Assembly: GCF_040905785.1 (NCBI RefSeq)
Contig: NZ_JBBDQW010000061.1
Location: forward strand, 1 to 64,000
Origin: Tistlia sp040905785
GTDB taxonomy: Bacteria; Pseudomonadota; Alphaproteobacteria; Kiloniellales; DSM-21159
Direction of reading: 5' to 3'
Length of the DNA stretch: 64,000 bases
A program made the position numbers and the translations under genes. The notes beneath the pieces were generated by a model. It searched no databases. It saw nothing but the letters and a program-made list of their open reading frames with translations, and was not told where the DNA came from. Positions 1 to 8,310 of the stretch are shown here, piece after piece (the first letter of the stretch is position 1; the number at the start of each line of letters is the position of its first letter).

Positions 1-46
1 ACTTTTAATCAGCGGGTCCCCGGTTCGAGTCCGGGCGGGCTCACCA
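1..46 (+). tRNA. tRNA-Lys (UUU), 3' part only
   Basis: The window opens inside the anticodon arm. Bases 2-8 (CTTTTAA) form a seven-base loop with anticodon TTT at 4-6. The T arm CCCCGGTTCGAGTCCGGG follows, then the acceptor 3' strand and an encoded CCA end at 44-46. The 5' half (acceptor, D arm) lies outside the window. Bases 47-293 after it hold no gene that I can support. Confidence 0.9.
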
Positions 47-293
47 ACTCGCAAACAGATCGGCCATGGCATGCCGCCTCGCGGCGCCGTCCTGCCAGTT
101 GCGGAAGAGGCGCCGCCGATCCAACTGGCGCCGGCTCCGGGGCTGCATAGTCTACCCAGCCTCCATCAGCCCGCCCGTTAGACCGGCCACGAGCCCTCGA
201 TGCCTCACACCCCGGCGCCGCCGATTTGCGAGCCGATCCAACCTGAACCGTTTGTCGCGAGAAGCTCGCCGGCGGAACGCAGAAAGGAATCCG

Positions 294-917
294 ATGTTCT
301 ACGAGACCGAGCGCAACGACCACGGCCTGACCTACAACCCGCTCAAGGCCTGCGTGCTGCCGCGGCCGATCGGCTGGATCTCGAGCATGGACGCCGCTGG
401 CCGCGTCAACCTGGCGCCCTTCAGCTTCTTCAACCTGGTCAGCGAGCGTCCGCCGCTGGTCATGTTCTGTCCCAACGGGGCGCATGTCGAAGGCGGCGAG
501 AAGGACTCGCTGCGCAACCTTCGGGAGCGCGGGGAGTTCGTCGTCAACCTCGCGACCTACGAGCTCCGTCACGCCGTCAACGCCTCGGCGGCACCCCTGC
601 CGCGTCAGGTCGACGAGTTCGAGGCGGCCGGCGTGACGCCGGAGCCCTCGATGCTGGTCGCGCCGCCGCGGGTCAAGGAATCGCCGCTCCACCTGGAATG
701 CCGGCTCGAGCAAATCATCGAGCTGCCAGGTGAGGTGGGGGGCGTGCCCAACCACATGGTGCTCGGGCGCGTCCTGGGCGTGCAGGTCCGCGACTCGGCG
801 ATCGTCGACGGCATGGTCCGGCCCGAGCGCCTCAAGGCGATCTCCCGCCTCGGCTACATGGACTACGCCGTCACCGAGGAGACCTTCACGATGCCGAGAC
901 CGACCGCGGCGGCCTGA
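294..917 (+). CDS. flavin reductase-like FMN-binding split-barrel protein
   Basis: 207 residues, starting at ATG 294 with AAAGGA at 283-288. Longer upstream frames are low-complexity and lack homology-like sequence. The protein has the hallmarks of the flavin reductase-like (DIM6/NTAB) family: PRPIGWISSMD near residue 20, NLAPFSFFN near 40, and a GEFVVNLATYELRHAVNASA stretch that forms the FMN pocket in the family. Members bind FMN and supply reduced flavin to oxygenases or act as FMN oxidoreductases. It lies just before the Liv-type importer operon and its IclR-like operator, so it may serve the same catabolic block, but substrate and partner cannot be told. The protein should be cytosolic; no signal peptide or membrane segment is seen. 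Confidence 0.8.
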   Translation: MFYETERNDHGLTYNPLKACVLPRPIGWISSMDAAGRVNLAPFSFFNLVSERPPLVMFCPNGAHVEGGEKDSLRNLRERGEFVVNLATYELRHAVNASAAPLPRQVDEFEAAGVTPEPSMLVAPPRVKESPLHLECRLEQIIELPGEVGGVPNHMVLGRVLGVQVRDSAIVDGMVRPERLKAISRLGYMDYAVTEETFTMPRPTAAA

Positions 918-1020
918 GGCGCTTCGCCCTCGCGGCTCCGGGAGGGGGGCGCCTCAAGGGCAGCTCGACGGGAGCTTTACGGGCGCTCGACTCGCCCAGG
1001 CGAGTGGGTGCTTTCGCAAA

Positions 1021-1045
1021 ATAAATTGCGCATTGCGGAATTTAT
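1021..1045. promoter_or_regulatory. 25-bp palindromic operator, candidate IclR site
   Basis: Two 11-base arms, ATAAATTGCGC and GCGGAATTTAT, are separated by ATT and match as an inverted repeat at 10 of 11 positions. The site is AT-rich inside a very GC-rich intergenic stretch and ends 43 bases before the start of the importer operon. Weaker copies of the same pattern lie at 5915-5935 and around 14972-15017, beside the iclR gene, so that regulator is the natural candidate. Confidence 0.65.
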
Positions 1046-1088
1046 CTTCCATAGTGGCGACCCAGGAGATGCTGGCCGGGAAGCCGCG

Positions 1089-1961
1089 ATGTCGCTTGCT
1101 TTACAGATCATTTTCGACGCCCTGCTGCTGGGAGGGCTCTACGCGATCGGGGCTCTGGGGTTCGCCCTCGTCTGGGGCGTCCTCAACGTCCTCAACCTGA
1201 CCTACGCCGCCTTCATCATGATGGGCGCCTACGCCACCTACTGGCTCTGGCGCATCGGGTTCGATCCGGTGGCCGCGATTCCGGTCGTGATGCTGCTGAT
1301 GTTCGGCGTCGGCTGGCTGATGCAGCGTGGCCTGCTGAACTACGTGGCGCGCGGCCCCGGGTCGCTGCCGATCGCGCTCACCTACGGCGTCAACTTGGTC
1401 ATCGTCGGCGCCGCCCTCTACTACTTCACGGCCGAGTACCGCAGCATCGCGCTGCCGGACTACCTGCGCGGCTCGCTCGAGATCGGCGGGGCGCAGCTGA
1501 CCAACGCGCGCGTGGTCACCATGGTGATCGCCCTCACGCTGACAGCCGCCGTCTGGTGGTTCATGGACCGCACCGAGACCGGGATCGCGATCCGCGCGAC
1601 CCGGATGGACATGGAATCGGCCCAGCTGGTCGGCATCCGGCCGCGCTTCATATTCAACATCACCGGCGGCATCTCGGCCGCGCTCGCCGGGGCCATGGGC
1701 GCGCTGATGGCGGTGATCTACAGCGTCTCGCCGCAGATGGGCGACCATCACCTGCTGCAGGTCCTGATCGTCTGCGTGCTGGGTGGGCTGGGCAGCATGC
1801 TCGGACCGCTGGTCGGCGCCCTGACGCTCGGCCTCGTCTCCAGCATCGTGGCCAACCTCTGGGGCGCGACCTACGCGATGCTCGCCGGCACCGTGATGGT
1901 GCTCCTCGTGCTCGCCGTGAGGCCCGCGGGCCTGCTGGGCCGCCAGTTCTACGAATCCTGA
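1089..1961 (+). CDS. livH: branched-chain amino acid-type ABC transporter permease (LivH family)
   Basis: 290 residues from ATG 1089, preceded by GGGAAG at about 6 bases. An upstream in-frame start at 1008 would include the operator and is unlikely. The protein is almost entirely hydrophobic, with about eight membrane segments, and carries family motifs: GLYAIGALGFALVWGVLNV near the N-terminus, the cytoplasmic loop ATRMDMESAQLVGI that contacts the ATPase, and VCVLGGLGSMLGPLVGA near the C-terminus. It forms the inner-membrane channel with the next gene's product. The five importer genes lie head to tail with gaps under 10 bases, so they form one operon. The Liv family also imports amides, urea and aromatic acids; the nearby catabolic genes suggest a substrate other than leucine. 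Confidence 0.93.
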   Translation: MSLALQIIFDALLLGGLYAIGALGFALVWGVLNVLNLTYAAFIMMGAYATYWLWRIGFDPVAAIPVVMLLMFGVGWLMQRGLLNYVARGPGSLPIALTYGVNLVIVGAALYYFTAEYRSIALPDYLRGSLEIGGAQLTNARVVTMVIALTLTAAVWWFMDRTETGIAIRATRMDMESAQLVGIRPRFIFNITGGISAALAGAMGALMAVIYSVSPQMGDHHLLQVLIVCVLGGLGSMLGPLVGALTLGLVSSIVANLWGATYAMLAGTVMVLLVLAVRPAGLLGRQFYES

Positions 1962-1968
1962 GGTGCCG

Positions 1969-3012
1969 ATGAAGCTCGAGACAACCGCTTCCGGAGGAGG
2001 GCTGCTGCGCTGGCAGCGGCGACTCGGTGGCGGACCGTGGGTCGCCGCCTGGGCGGTGCCGCTGGCGCTGATGCTGTTCCTGCTGCCGGAGGTGACGGGC
2101 GCCTACGGCATCCGGGTCGCCGGAACGATCATGATGTACATCGCCCTGGCCCAGGCGTGGAACCTGATCGGCGGGTACGTCGGCCTGATGTCCCTCGCGC
2201 ACTCGGCCTTCTTCGGACTCGGCGCCATCGGCATGACGATCTTCCTGATCAACGGCGTGCCGCTGCTGCTTGCGGGCCTGGGTGGCGTGGCCCTGGCGGT
2301 CAGCGCGGCGCTGGTCGTCGGCCTGCCGACGCTCCGGCTGCAGGGCCACTACTTCGTGATCGCGACCCTGATCATCAACGAAGCGCTGGTAAATGGCTTC
2401 CTGAACTTCAGCGCCTTCGGCTTCCACGGCGCCATCTCGCAGAACATCATCGCCGAGGTGGGGCTGATGGAGCTGGACGGCGCCGCCTACAACCGCGTGT
2501 TCTTCTACGCCATGGCGGTGCTGGCCGGCGTCGCCATGCTGATCGTGATGCTCTTCGAGCGCTCGCGCTGGGGCTTGGCCCTGAAGGCCATCCGCGACGC
2601 CGAGCCCGCGGCGGCGGCCATAGGCATCTCGGTGGCCGGGGTCAAGCTCGGCATCTTCGTCGTCAGCGCGGCCCTGGCCGCGACCGCCGGCGCGGTCTGG
2701 GCAGCCTGGCTGGGGACGGTCGACACGACCTCGGCCTTCGACATCACGCTGACCTTCGAGATCATCGTCATGGTCTTCCTCGGCGGCCGCGGGACGACCT
2801 GGGGGCCGATCATCGGCGTTCTCATCGTCTTTTCGCTGAACGAGATGATTGGGGTCGAGTTCGCCGAGCTCAGCACCATCATCTCGGGCCTGATCGTGGT
2901 CGTGGTGGTGCTGCTGCAGCCGGACGGCCTGATCGAGCTGTTCAGGCAGGGACCCAGGGCTCTGTCCCTGCGGGTGATCTCCGCGAACCTTCGCCGCTAC
3001 CAGGTGAAGTGA
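1969..3012 (+). CDS. livM: branched-chain amino acid-type ABC transporter permease (LivM family)
   Basis: 347 residues. ATG 1969 sits 5 bases after GAGG at 1960-1963, which is better placed than the GTG at 1963. The second permease has a short cytoplasmic N-terminus, then MMYIALAQAWNLIGGYVGLMSLAHSAFFG, split here as MMYIALAQAWNL and GLMSLAHSAFFGLGA, typical of LivM. It also has the ATPase-contact loop ERSRWGLALKAIRDAEPAAAAIGI and VMVFLGGRGTTWGPIIGV. About nine to ten membrane segments are visible. It pairs with the preceding permease in the inner membrane and starts 7 bases after that gene's stop. Confidence 0.93.
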   Translation: MKLETTASGGGLLRWQRRLGGGPWVAAWAVPLALMLFLLPEVTGAYGIRVAGTIMMYIALAQAWNLIGGYVGLMSLAHSAFFGLGAIGMTIFLINGVPLLLAGLGGVALAVSAALVVGLPTLRLQGHYFVIATLIINEALVNGFLNFSAFGFHGAISQNIIAEVGLMELDGAAYNRVFFYAMAVLAGVAMLIVMLFERSRWGLALKAIRDAEPAAAAIGISVAGVKLGIFVVSAALAATAGAVWAAWLGTVDTTSAFDITLTFEIIVMVFLGGRGTTWGPIIGVLIVFSLNEMIGVEFAELSTIISGLIVVVVVLLQPDGLIELFRQGPRALSLRVISANLRRYQVK

Positions 3013-3014
3013 TC

Positions 3015-3788
3015 ATGGCGCTGCTGGAAGTCCGCAACCTCTCCAAGCGCTTCGGCGGCCTCGCCGCCGTCAACGACGTCTCGCTGGATGTCGGGCAGGG
3101 CGAGATCCTTGGCCTCATCGGGCCGAACGGCGCGGGCAAGACGACCTTCGTCAACCTGCTGACGGGCGCCTTGCCGAGCACCTCCGGGACGATGCTGTAC
3201 GAGGGCCGCGACGTCACCCGGCTCGGTCCGCACCAGAGGTGCCGGCTCGGCATGGCGCGCACCTTCCAGGTGCCCCAGCCGTTCGGCGGCATGACGGTCC
3301 TGGAGAACGTGATGACGGCCGCGCTCTTCGGCTCGAGTCGGACGGGCCGGACCAGAAACTCGGCCGAGGCGCGTGCGCGTGCCGTGCTGGACGACGTCGG
3401 GCTCGGGGAGGCGGCGGACGACAGGGCCGTCTCCCTTACCACGGCGGGCCTGAAGCGGCTGGAGCTGGCGCGCTGCCTCGCCACCGAGCCGTCCCTGATC
3501 TTCCTCGACGAGCCGCTCGGCGGCCTGAACCAGACAGAGGTCACGGAGGCGCTGGACCTCATCCGCTCCGTCCGCAGCGCGGGCGCGACCATCATCTTCA
3601 TCGAACACATCATGAAAGCCGTGATGGCGGTCAGCGACCGTGTCGTGGTGCTGGCGAACGGCGCCAAGCTCGCCGAGGGCACACCCAGCGATATCGTTGC
3701 CGACGAGCAGGTCCAGCTCGCCTACCTCGGCGACGTCAGCGGTGCCGTCGACCGCTACGCCAGGCTCCGCGAAGGCAGGACCGCCTAG
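3015..3788 (+). CDS. livG: ABC transporter ATP-binding protein (LivG family)
   Basis: 257 residues, ATG 3015, two bases after the livM stop, with AGGTGA at 3002-3007. Walker A is GPNGAGKTT near residue 35, followed by the family's RTFQVPQPFGGMTVLENV segment. Walker B is LIFLDEPLGGLN and the switch His is in IEHIMKAV. The ABC signature reads LTTAGLKRLELARCLA, so the usual LS-GG is degenerate (SLTTAGLKR), which is common in this LivG subgroup. It powers import together with the following ATPase. Confidence 0.92.
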   Translation: MALLEVRNLSKRFGGLAAVNDVSLDVGQGEILGLIGPNGAGKTTFVNLLTGALPSTSGTMLYEGRDVTRLGPHQRCRLGMARTFQVPQPFGGMTVLENVMTAALFGSSRTGRTRNSAEARARAVLDDVGLGEAADDRAVSLTTAGLKRLELARCLATEPSLIFLDEPLGGLNQTEVTEALDLIRSVRSAGATIIFIEHIMKAVMAVSDRVVVLANGAKLAEGTPSDIVADEQVQLAYLGDVSGAVDRYARLREGRTA

Positions 3789-4574
3789 ATGTCCCTCCGT
3801 CATTTCGAGACCGCTCCCGGGCCCGTCGATTCCGGCTCCGCACGCGCGGCGCCGGCAGGTCCCGTCCTGACCGTCACCGGCCTGCGGGCGGGCTATGGCC
3901 CGATCCAGGTGCTGCACGGGCTCGACCTCGAGATCGCGGCCGGCGAGGTCCATGCGATCATCGGCGGCAACGGCGCCGGCAAGACCACGCTGCTCCGCGC
4001 GATCTCAGGGCTGATCCAGCCAAGCGCCGGCTCGATCGACTTCTGCGGAAACGAGCTGGCCGGCCGGTCGCCGGCGGAGATCGTGGATTGCGGGGTCGGC
4101 CATGCCCCTGAGGGGCACCGGGTGTTTCGCGGCCTGACGGTCGAGGAGAACTTGCGACTCGGCGCCTTCCGCCGGCCCGGCAAGACGCGGGCCTCCGTCA
4201 ATTCGGCGCTGGCCGAGATCTTCGAGTTCTTTCCGAAGCTGTCCGAGCGACGGCGCCAGCTGGCCGGTACGCTCTCCGGCGGCGAGCAGCAGATGTGTGC
4301 GATCGGCCGCGCCCTGATGACCGCGCCGAAGCTCCTGATCATCGACGAGCTCTCGCTCGGACTGGCGCCGATCATCGTCGAGGAACTGCTGCACATCCTC
4401 TCGAAGATCCACGCCGCGGGAACGACGCTCCTGCTCGTGGAGCAGGACGTCTCCGTCGCCCTCGGCTTCTCCGACAGGGCCACCGTCGTGTCGTCGGGCC
4501 AGGTCGCACTCAGGGGCCCGGCCCGCGACCTGCTCGCCGATCCGCAGATAATAACAACCTACCTTGGAGGCTAG
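3789..4574 (+). CDS. livF: ABC transporter ATP-binding protein (LivF family)
   Basis: 261 residues; the ATG directly follows the TAG of the preceding gene. The first 25 residues are a variable extension before LTVTGLRAGYGPIQVLHG, the usual LivF N-terminus. Walker A is GGNGAGKTT, the Q-loop region reads APEGHRVFRGLTVEENL, the signature is LSGGEQQMCAIGRALM, and Walker B is LLIIDELSLGLAP. Here the Walker B Asp-Glu is followed by Leu rather than Pro, as in LivF. It forms the second half of the nucleotide-binding pair of this importer. Confidence 0.93.
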   Translation: MSLRHFETAPGPVDSGSARAAPAGPVLTVTGLRAGYGPIQVLHGLDLEIAAGEVHAIIGGNGAGKTTLLRAISGLIQPSAGSIDFCGNELAGRSPAEIVDCGVGHAPEGHRVFRGLTVEENLRLGAFRRPGKTRASVNSALAEIFEFFPKLSERRRQLAGTLSGGEQQMCAIGRALMTAPKLLIIDELSLGLAPIIVEELLHILSKIHAAGTTLLLVEQDVSVALGFSDRATVVSSGQVALRGPARDLLADPQIITTYLGG

Positions 4575-4577
4575 AAA

Positions 4578-5822
4578 ATGACTTTCCCACGGGTTTCACG
4601 TCGTCGGCTGCTGAAGGCCGGTGCCGCCACCCTGGTCGGTGCCGCTGCCGTCCAGGCGCCCTTCATCGGCCGTGCGCAGGCCGCGGCGAACGAGCTGGAG
4701 ATCGCCGTGATCAACAGCCTTTCCGGTCGCATGGCGCGCTACGGCCTCGAGCTCAAGCGAGGCATCGACCTGGCCGTCACGGCGGCCAACGAGTCCGGCC
4801 TGGAGATCGACGGCGCGCCGATCGAGGTCGGGATCAAGGAATACGACGACAAATCGGAGGCCGTGACGGCGGCTCGGCTCGTCGAGCGGGCGATCGACTC
4901 CGACCTGGTGATCGCCGGGGTCGGCAGCGTCAACGCCAAGACGATCATCCCGGTGGCGCAGCGGCTGCGCACCCCGATGCTCTCGCTGTGGGCCCAGGTC
5001 GACGGCGTGTTCGCCGGCCAGAAGGGCGCGCCCTACGTCTTCGGCCCGATGCCGCCGTTCAGCCTGTACTATACGCAGATTCTGGAGATGGTCTCCCAGC
5101 TCGACGACCCGTCGGTCCGGACCGTCGCGATGATCACCCCACGGGACGAGCTGGGCGTCTTCACCGCCGAGCAGTACGTTCCGTCCGACGTCGAGAAGGC
5201 CGGGCTGGAACTGCTCGGGACCGAGTTCTTCCCGCCGAACTCGCAGGACTTCTCCTCGGCCCTGGACCGGATCCGTCGCCTTGAGCCGGACATCCTGATC
5301 ATCAACTGCTACACGCCGGACATCATCGCGGTCTACAAGGAGATGCAGGCGACGGGCTACTTCCCGCCGGTCGTCATCGTCGAGGCACCCACGAATCTGG
5401 CGGAGTCGCTGGGCTCGGACCTGGAGGGCGTCTTCGTGCCGGGGTTCTGGGATCCGACGCTCGACTCGACGAGCGACCCGATCTTCGGCACGAGCCGGGA
5501 CTTCTCCGCCAGGTACCAGGAGGCCTACGGCGAGGCGCCGCCGGATTTCGTCGCCGCGAACGCCGCCAACACCATCGTCGTCGGGGTCATGGCGCTGGTT
5601 GCCGCGGGGGGTGGCGGCGACCCCGAGAAGCTGCGCGAGTCCCTGATCGAGATGGACGGGGAGACGTTCTTCTCGACCGTCAGGTTCGCCGACGACGGCC
5701 TCAACCAGGGCGGCATGGTCTATCCCAGCCAGTTCCAGGACGGCGCGCCCCGGCTGGTCTACCCGCCAGAGCTGAAGACGGCGGAGATCATCCATCCGCT
5801 GCCGGCCCACCAGAAGAACTAG
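4578..5822 (+). CDS. Tat-exported periplasmic substrate-binding protein of the Liv-type importer
   Basis: 414 residues. The N-terminus has SRRRLLKAGAATLVG, a twin-arginine signal, ending near AQAAANE. The mature part starts LEIAVINSLSGRMARYG and follows the type I periplasmic-binding fold (Peripla_BP_6) with ITPRDELGVF and LIINCYTPDIIAVYKEMQATG. It captures the imported compound in the periplasm and delivers it to the two permeases. The gene is the last of the importer operon: a strong terminator begins 22 bases after its stop. The Tat signal is frequent in alphaproteobacterial members for amide or aromatic ligands. The ligand itself cannot be read from sequence. Confidence 0.9.
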   Translation: MTFPRVSRRRLLKAGAATLVGAAAVQAPFIGRAQAAANELEIAVINSLSGRMARYGLELKRGIDLAVTAANESGLEIDGAPIEVGIKEYDDKSEAVTAARLVERAIDSDLVIAGVGSVNAKTIIPVAQRLRTPMLSLWAQVDGVFAGQKGAPYVFGPMPPFSLYYTQILEMVSQLDDPSVRTVAMITPRDELGVFTAEQYVPSDVEKAGLELLGTEFFPPNSQDFSSALDRIRRLEPDILIINCYTPDIIAVYKEMQATGYFPPVVIVEAPTNLAESLGSDLEGVFVPGFWDPTLDSTSDPIFGTSRDFSARYQEAYGEAPPDFVAANAANTIVVGVMALVAAGGGGDPEKLRESLIEMDGETFFSTVRFADDGLNQGGMVYPSQFQDGAPRLVYPPELKTAEIIHPLPAHQKN

Positions 5823-5843
5823 CCGCCTCCGGGCTGGACGATG

Positions 5844-5874
5844 TGGCCGCCGGGCCTGTCCCGGCGGCCATTTT
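5844..5874 (+). terminator. rho-independent terminator of the Liv-type importer operon
   Basis: TGGCCGCCGGG and CCCGGCGGCCA form a perfect 11-bp stem with a CCTGT loop, followed by TTTT. It lies 22 bases after the stop of the binding-protein gene, and a new regulatory site follows, which separates the importer operon from the oxygenase operon. Confidence 0.85.
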
Positions 5875-5914
5875 CGTGACTGCTGCTCTTCGGTGCGGGG
5901 CCGCTATGCGACAA

Positions 5915-5935
5915 AGATTTTGCAATGCGTAATAA
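5915..5935. promoter_or_regulatory. second copy of the candidate IclR operator
   Basis: The 21 bases matching A-ATT--GCA-TGCG-AAT agree with the core of the 1021-1045 palindrome at 14 of 21 positions. They retain the half-site logic ATTnnGC / GCGnAAT. It lies 120 bases before the start of the Rieske-led operon. It is weaker than the first copy and I call it by comparison only. Confidence 0.5.
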
Positions 5936-6054
5936 CTTTGCTAGGCTCGAATCGCCCGGGTGAGGCGCCGTGCGCGCTCCCGAACGGGCTCGAAGGCAAG
6001 GCGGACGGTCCGGCGAGCGCCTAATTGCTCGCAGTGGCGAAGGAGGCGATGCAG

Positions 6055-7227
6055 ATGGATAGCGGCTCAATGCCAGGCGCGCAGACGGCGAAGGTCGACC
6101 TCTCGGGGCCGAGGCGCTCCGTAGAGCAGGCCTCCCACGCACCGGGCGCGATCTACCACTCGCCAGAGATCTACGAGCGCGAGGTCGAAGTCCTTTTCAA
6201 GAAGGAGTGGCTGTTCGTCGGCCGCGTCGAGGAACTGCCCAATCCCGGCGACTACGCCACCATGCGGATCTGCGGCGAGCCGATCGTCGTCGCGCGCGAC
6301 AGGAAGGGCCAGCTCAGCGCCTTCTACAACATGTGCGTCCACCGAGGCGTCGAGGTCGCCGAGGGCTCCGGCAACGCCCGCTCCTTCAAATGCCCCTACC
6401 ACGGCTGGGTCTACGACCTCGAGGGCAAGCTGAAGGGCGCGGCGCACATGGACCAGAGCGTGGGCTTCGACAAGGCCAACTGCAGGATGCGTCCCTTGCG
6501 CCTGGAGCTTTGGCGCGGCTCCATCTTCGTCTGCTTCGACCTGGAGGGCCGCCCCTTCGAGGAGGCCATCGCGCCCTTCGAAAAGGACTTCGGCTTCTTG
6601 CAGATGGACCGTTGCCGGCTCGGCAACAAGATCCGCCTTGAGCTGAACTGCAACTGGAAGTTCGTGCCCGAGAACATCATGGATTTCTACCATGTGAACG
6701 TCCTGCACGCGGGAACCTTCGGCTCGAACTTCACCTGGAGCAACGACGACGTGGTCCTGCGCGATCGCGGGGAGTTCTCGATCTGGTACCAGGCCGCGCC
6801 ACCGACACCCGGCGGCGAGCTGCTGCTCGGCAAGATGCCCTGGATGGAAGACCGCGAGGTCAGCTTCGCCTCCCACGGCTTCATGATGCCCAACCTCACG
6901 ATCTTCGGGCGCATCGACTGCGTCCGTCCCTTCGTCGCCTGGCCGCTGGGCCCGGATCGCTGCGAGGTCTTCGTCTACCACCTGTTCCCGGAAGAGGTGT
7001 TCGAGCGTCCCGACATCGAGGAGAAGCTGGCGATCTACGAGGAGTACCAGCTGAAGGTGCTGGGCGAGGATTCCTCGATGATGGAATCCATGCAGCGGGC
7101 GATGTCGTCGCCGACCTATGTGGCGGGCCGCATGTCTGCCCTCGAGAAGCCGCTGCACCACTACCTGAACGGCTACCTCGACCGCATCTTCGGCGACCGC
7201 GGAGCGGGCACCGGGGCAGGGGCGTGA
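6055..7227 (+). CDS. Rieske non-heme iron oxygenase, catalytic alpha subunit
   Basis: 390 residues. AGGAGG at 6041-6046 is 8 bases before ATG 6055 but only 2 before ATG 6049, which decides the start. The Rieske [2Fe-2S] motif is CVHRG ... CPYHGW (near residues 95-115), and the mononuclear iron site is DFYHVNVLH, with the usual Asp and two His. No beta subunit is encoded next to it, so it is likely a homomeric oxygenase of the type acting on quaternary amines, N-methyl groups or N-heterocycles. The flavodoxin and FAD reductase at the end of the operon could supply electrons. It overlaps the next gene by four bases (GTGA). Substrate unknown. Confidence 0.88.
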   Translation: MDSGSMPGAQTAKVDLSGPRRSVEQASHAPGAIYHSPEIYEREVEVLFKKEWLFVGRVEELPNPGDYATMRICGEPIVVARDRKGQLSAFYNMCVHRGVEVAEGSGNARSFKCPYHGWVYDLEGKLKGAAHMDQSVGFDKANCRMRPLRLELWRGSIFVCFDLEGRPFEEAIAPFEKDFGFLQMDRCRLGNKIRLELNCNWKFVPENIMDFYHVNVLHAGTFGSNFTWSNDDVVLRDRGEFSIWYQAAPPTPGGELLLGKMPWMEDREVSFASHGFMMPNLTIFGRIDCVRPFVAWPLGPDRCEVFVYHLFPEEVFERPDIEEKLAIYEEYQLKVLGEDSSMMESMQRAMSSPTYVAGRMSALEKPLHHYLNGYLDRIFGDRGAGTGAGA

Positions 7228-8309
7228 GGCGGCCCGGCGCTCCGCGGGCGGAGCTGCGCCTGGCCGCTGACGTCCTGGTCGCGGACTACATGAACGTCCG
7301 CCGCGGCGAGGACGTGCTGATTTCCGTGGACACCGCGACCGACGTCGCCGCCGCCGAGGCGGTCTTCGCGAGCGTGCTGGCGGCCGGGGCGCGGCCGGTG
7401 ACGGTCGAGATCCCGCAGCTGCCCTTTCAGGGCAAGCTCGGCGACGCCTTCGTTCCGAAAGCCCTGGGCGCGGCGGTCCGTGAGTGCCAAGTCTGGATCG
7501 ACCTGACCTTCCCCTACATGGCGGGGTCGGAAGTCCACGACCAGGCGATGAAGACGGGCAGGATCCGCTACCTGCTGGCCGGCGACCTGAAGGCCGGCGG
7601 CATCGAGCGCCTGTTCGGCGGAGTCGACCTGGACGACTACCAGCGGGCCTTCGACGGGTTCTCGGAGGTCCTGACGAAGCCCGAGGGCCAGAAGATCCGC
7701 GTCACCGACACCCTCGGCAGCGACGTCACCTTCCGCCTCGGCAAGTCCGCCTACGCCAAGCCGCGGCGCGCGGTCGAGCCGGGGACCTACCTGGTGCCGG
7801 GCTCCTGCACGATGTTCCCGGACATGGAATCGGTGCGCGGGGTCATCCGCACGGCGGCAGGATTTCACGAGTTCTTCACGCCCTTCGAGAGCCCGATCAC
7901 GATCGAGGTAGACGGTAAGGTTCGCAGCGTCACCGGCGGCGGGTCGGACCGGCTCGTGCTTGACCGGTGCCTCAGGCGCGCGGGGGGCGGCGACTACGGC
8001 TACGTCATCCACTTCACCTTCGCGATGCACCCGACGGCGCGCAGCACTGGCAGTTCCTTCATCGAGGACTCCCGCGTGATGGGTGCGAACGCCGTCGGCC
8101 TCGGCCTGCCGTGGTGGGTGCCGGGCGGCGGCGAGAACCATCCCGACGTCGTCCTGACGGAGCAGTCGATCTGGGTCGAGGACGTCCTCGTGATCGATGG
8201 CGGCGTCGCGGTCGCGCCGGACGAGCTGGTCGCGGCGGCAGGCTTCCTGCGCACCAAGGCCGACGTCGCGCTTGCGCGGCACGGGCAGTCGGACAGCGAC
8301 GAGGACTGA
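7224..8309 (+). CDS. M29 aminopeptidase / NicX-like metalloenzyme
   Basis: 361 residues from GTG 7224, overlapping the Rieske gene. The sequence looks like the thermophilic-metalloprotease (M29) superfamily: ADYMNVRRGEDVLISVDT near the N-terminus, ITIEVDGKVRSVTGGGSD in the middle, and C-terminal IHFTFAMHPTARSTG plus ENHPDVVLTEQ carrying possible metal-ligand His and Glu residues. That superfamily includes true aminopeptidases and the ring-cleaving 2,5-dihydroxypyridine 5,6-dioxygenase NicX. Beside a Rieske oxygenase and a molybdenum hydroxylase, a NicX-like ring-cleaving or C-N-hydrolysing role is more attractive than a peptidase role, but this is inference. It is cytosolic, with no signal peptide. 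Confidence 0.65.
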   Translation: MRRPGAPRAELRLAADVLVADYMNVRRGEDVLISVDTATDVAAAEAVFASVLAAGARPVTVEIPQLPFQGKLGDAFVPKALGAAVRECQVWIDLTFPYMAGSEVHDQAMKTGRIRYLLAGDLKAGGIERLFGGVDLDDYQRAFDGFSEVLTKPEGQKIRVTDTLGSDVTFRLGKSAYAKPRRAVEPGTYLVPGSCTMFPDMESVRGVIRTAAGFHEFFTPFESPITIEVDGKVRSVTGGGSDRLVLDRCLRRAGGGDYGYVIHFTFAMHPTARSTGSSFIEDSRVMGANAVGLGLPWWVPGGGENHPDVVLTEQSIWVEDVLVIDGGVAVAPDELVAAAGFLRTKADVALARHGQSDSDED

Positions 8310-8310
8310 G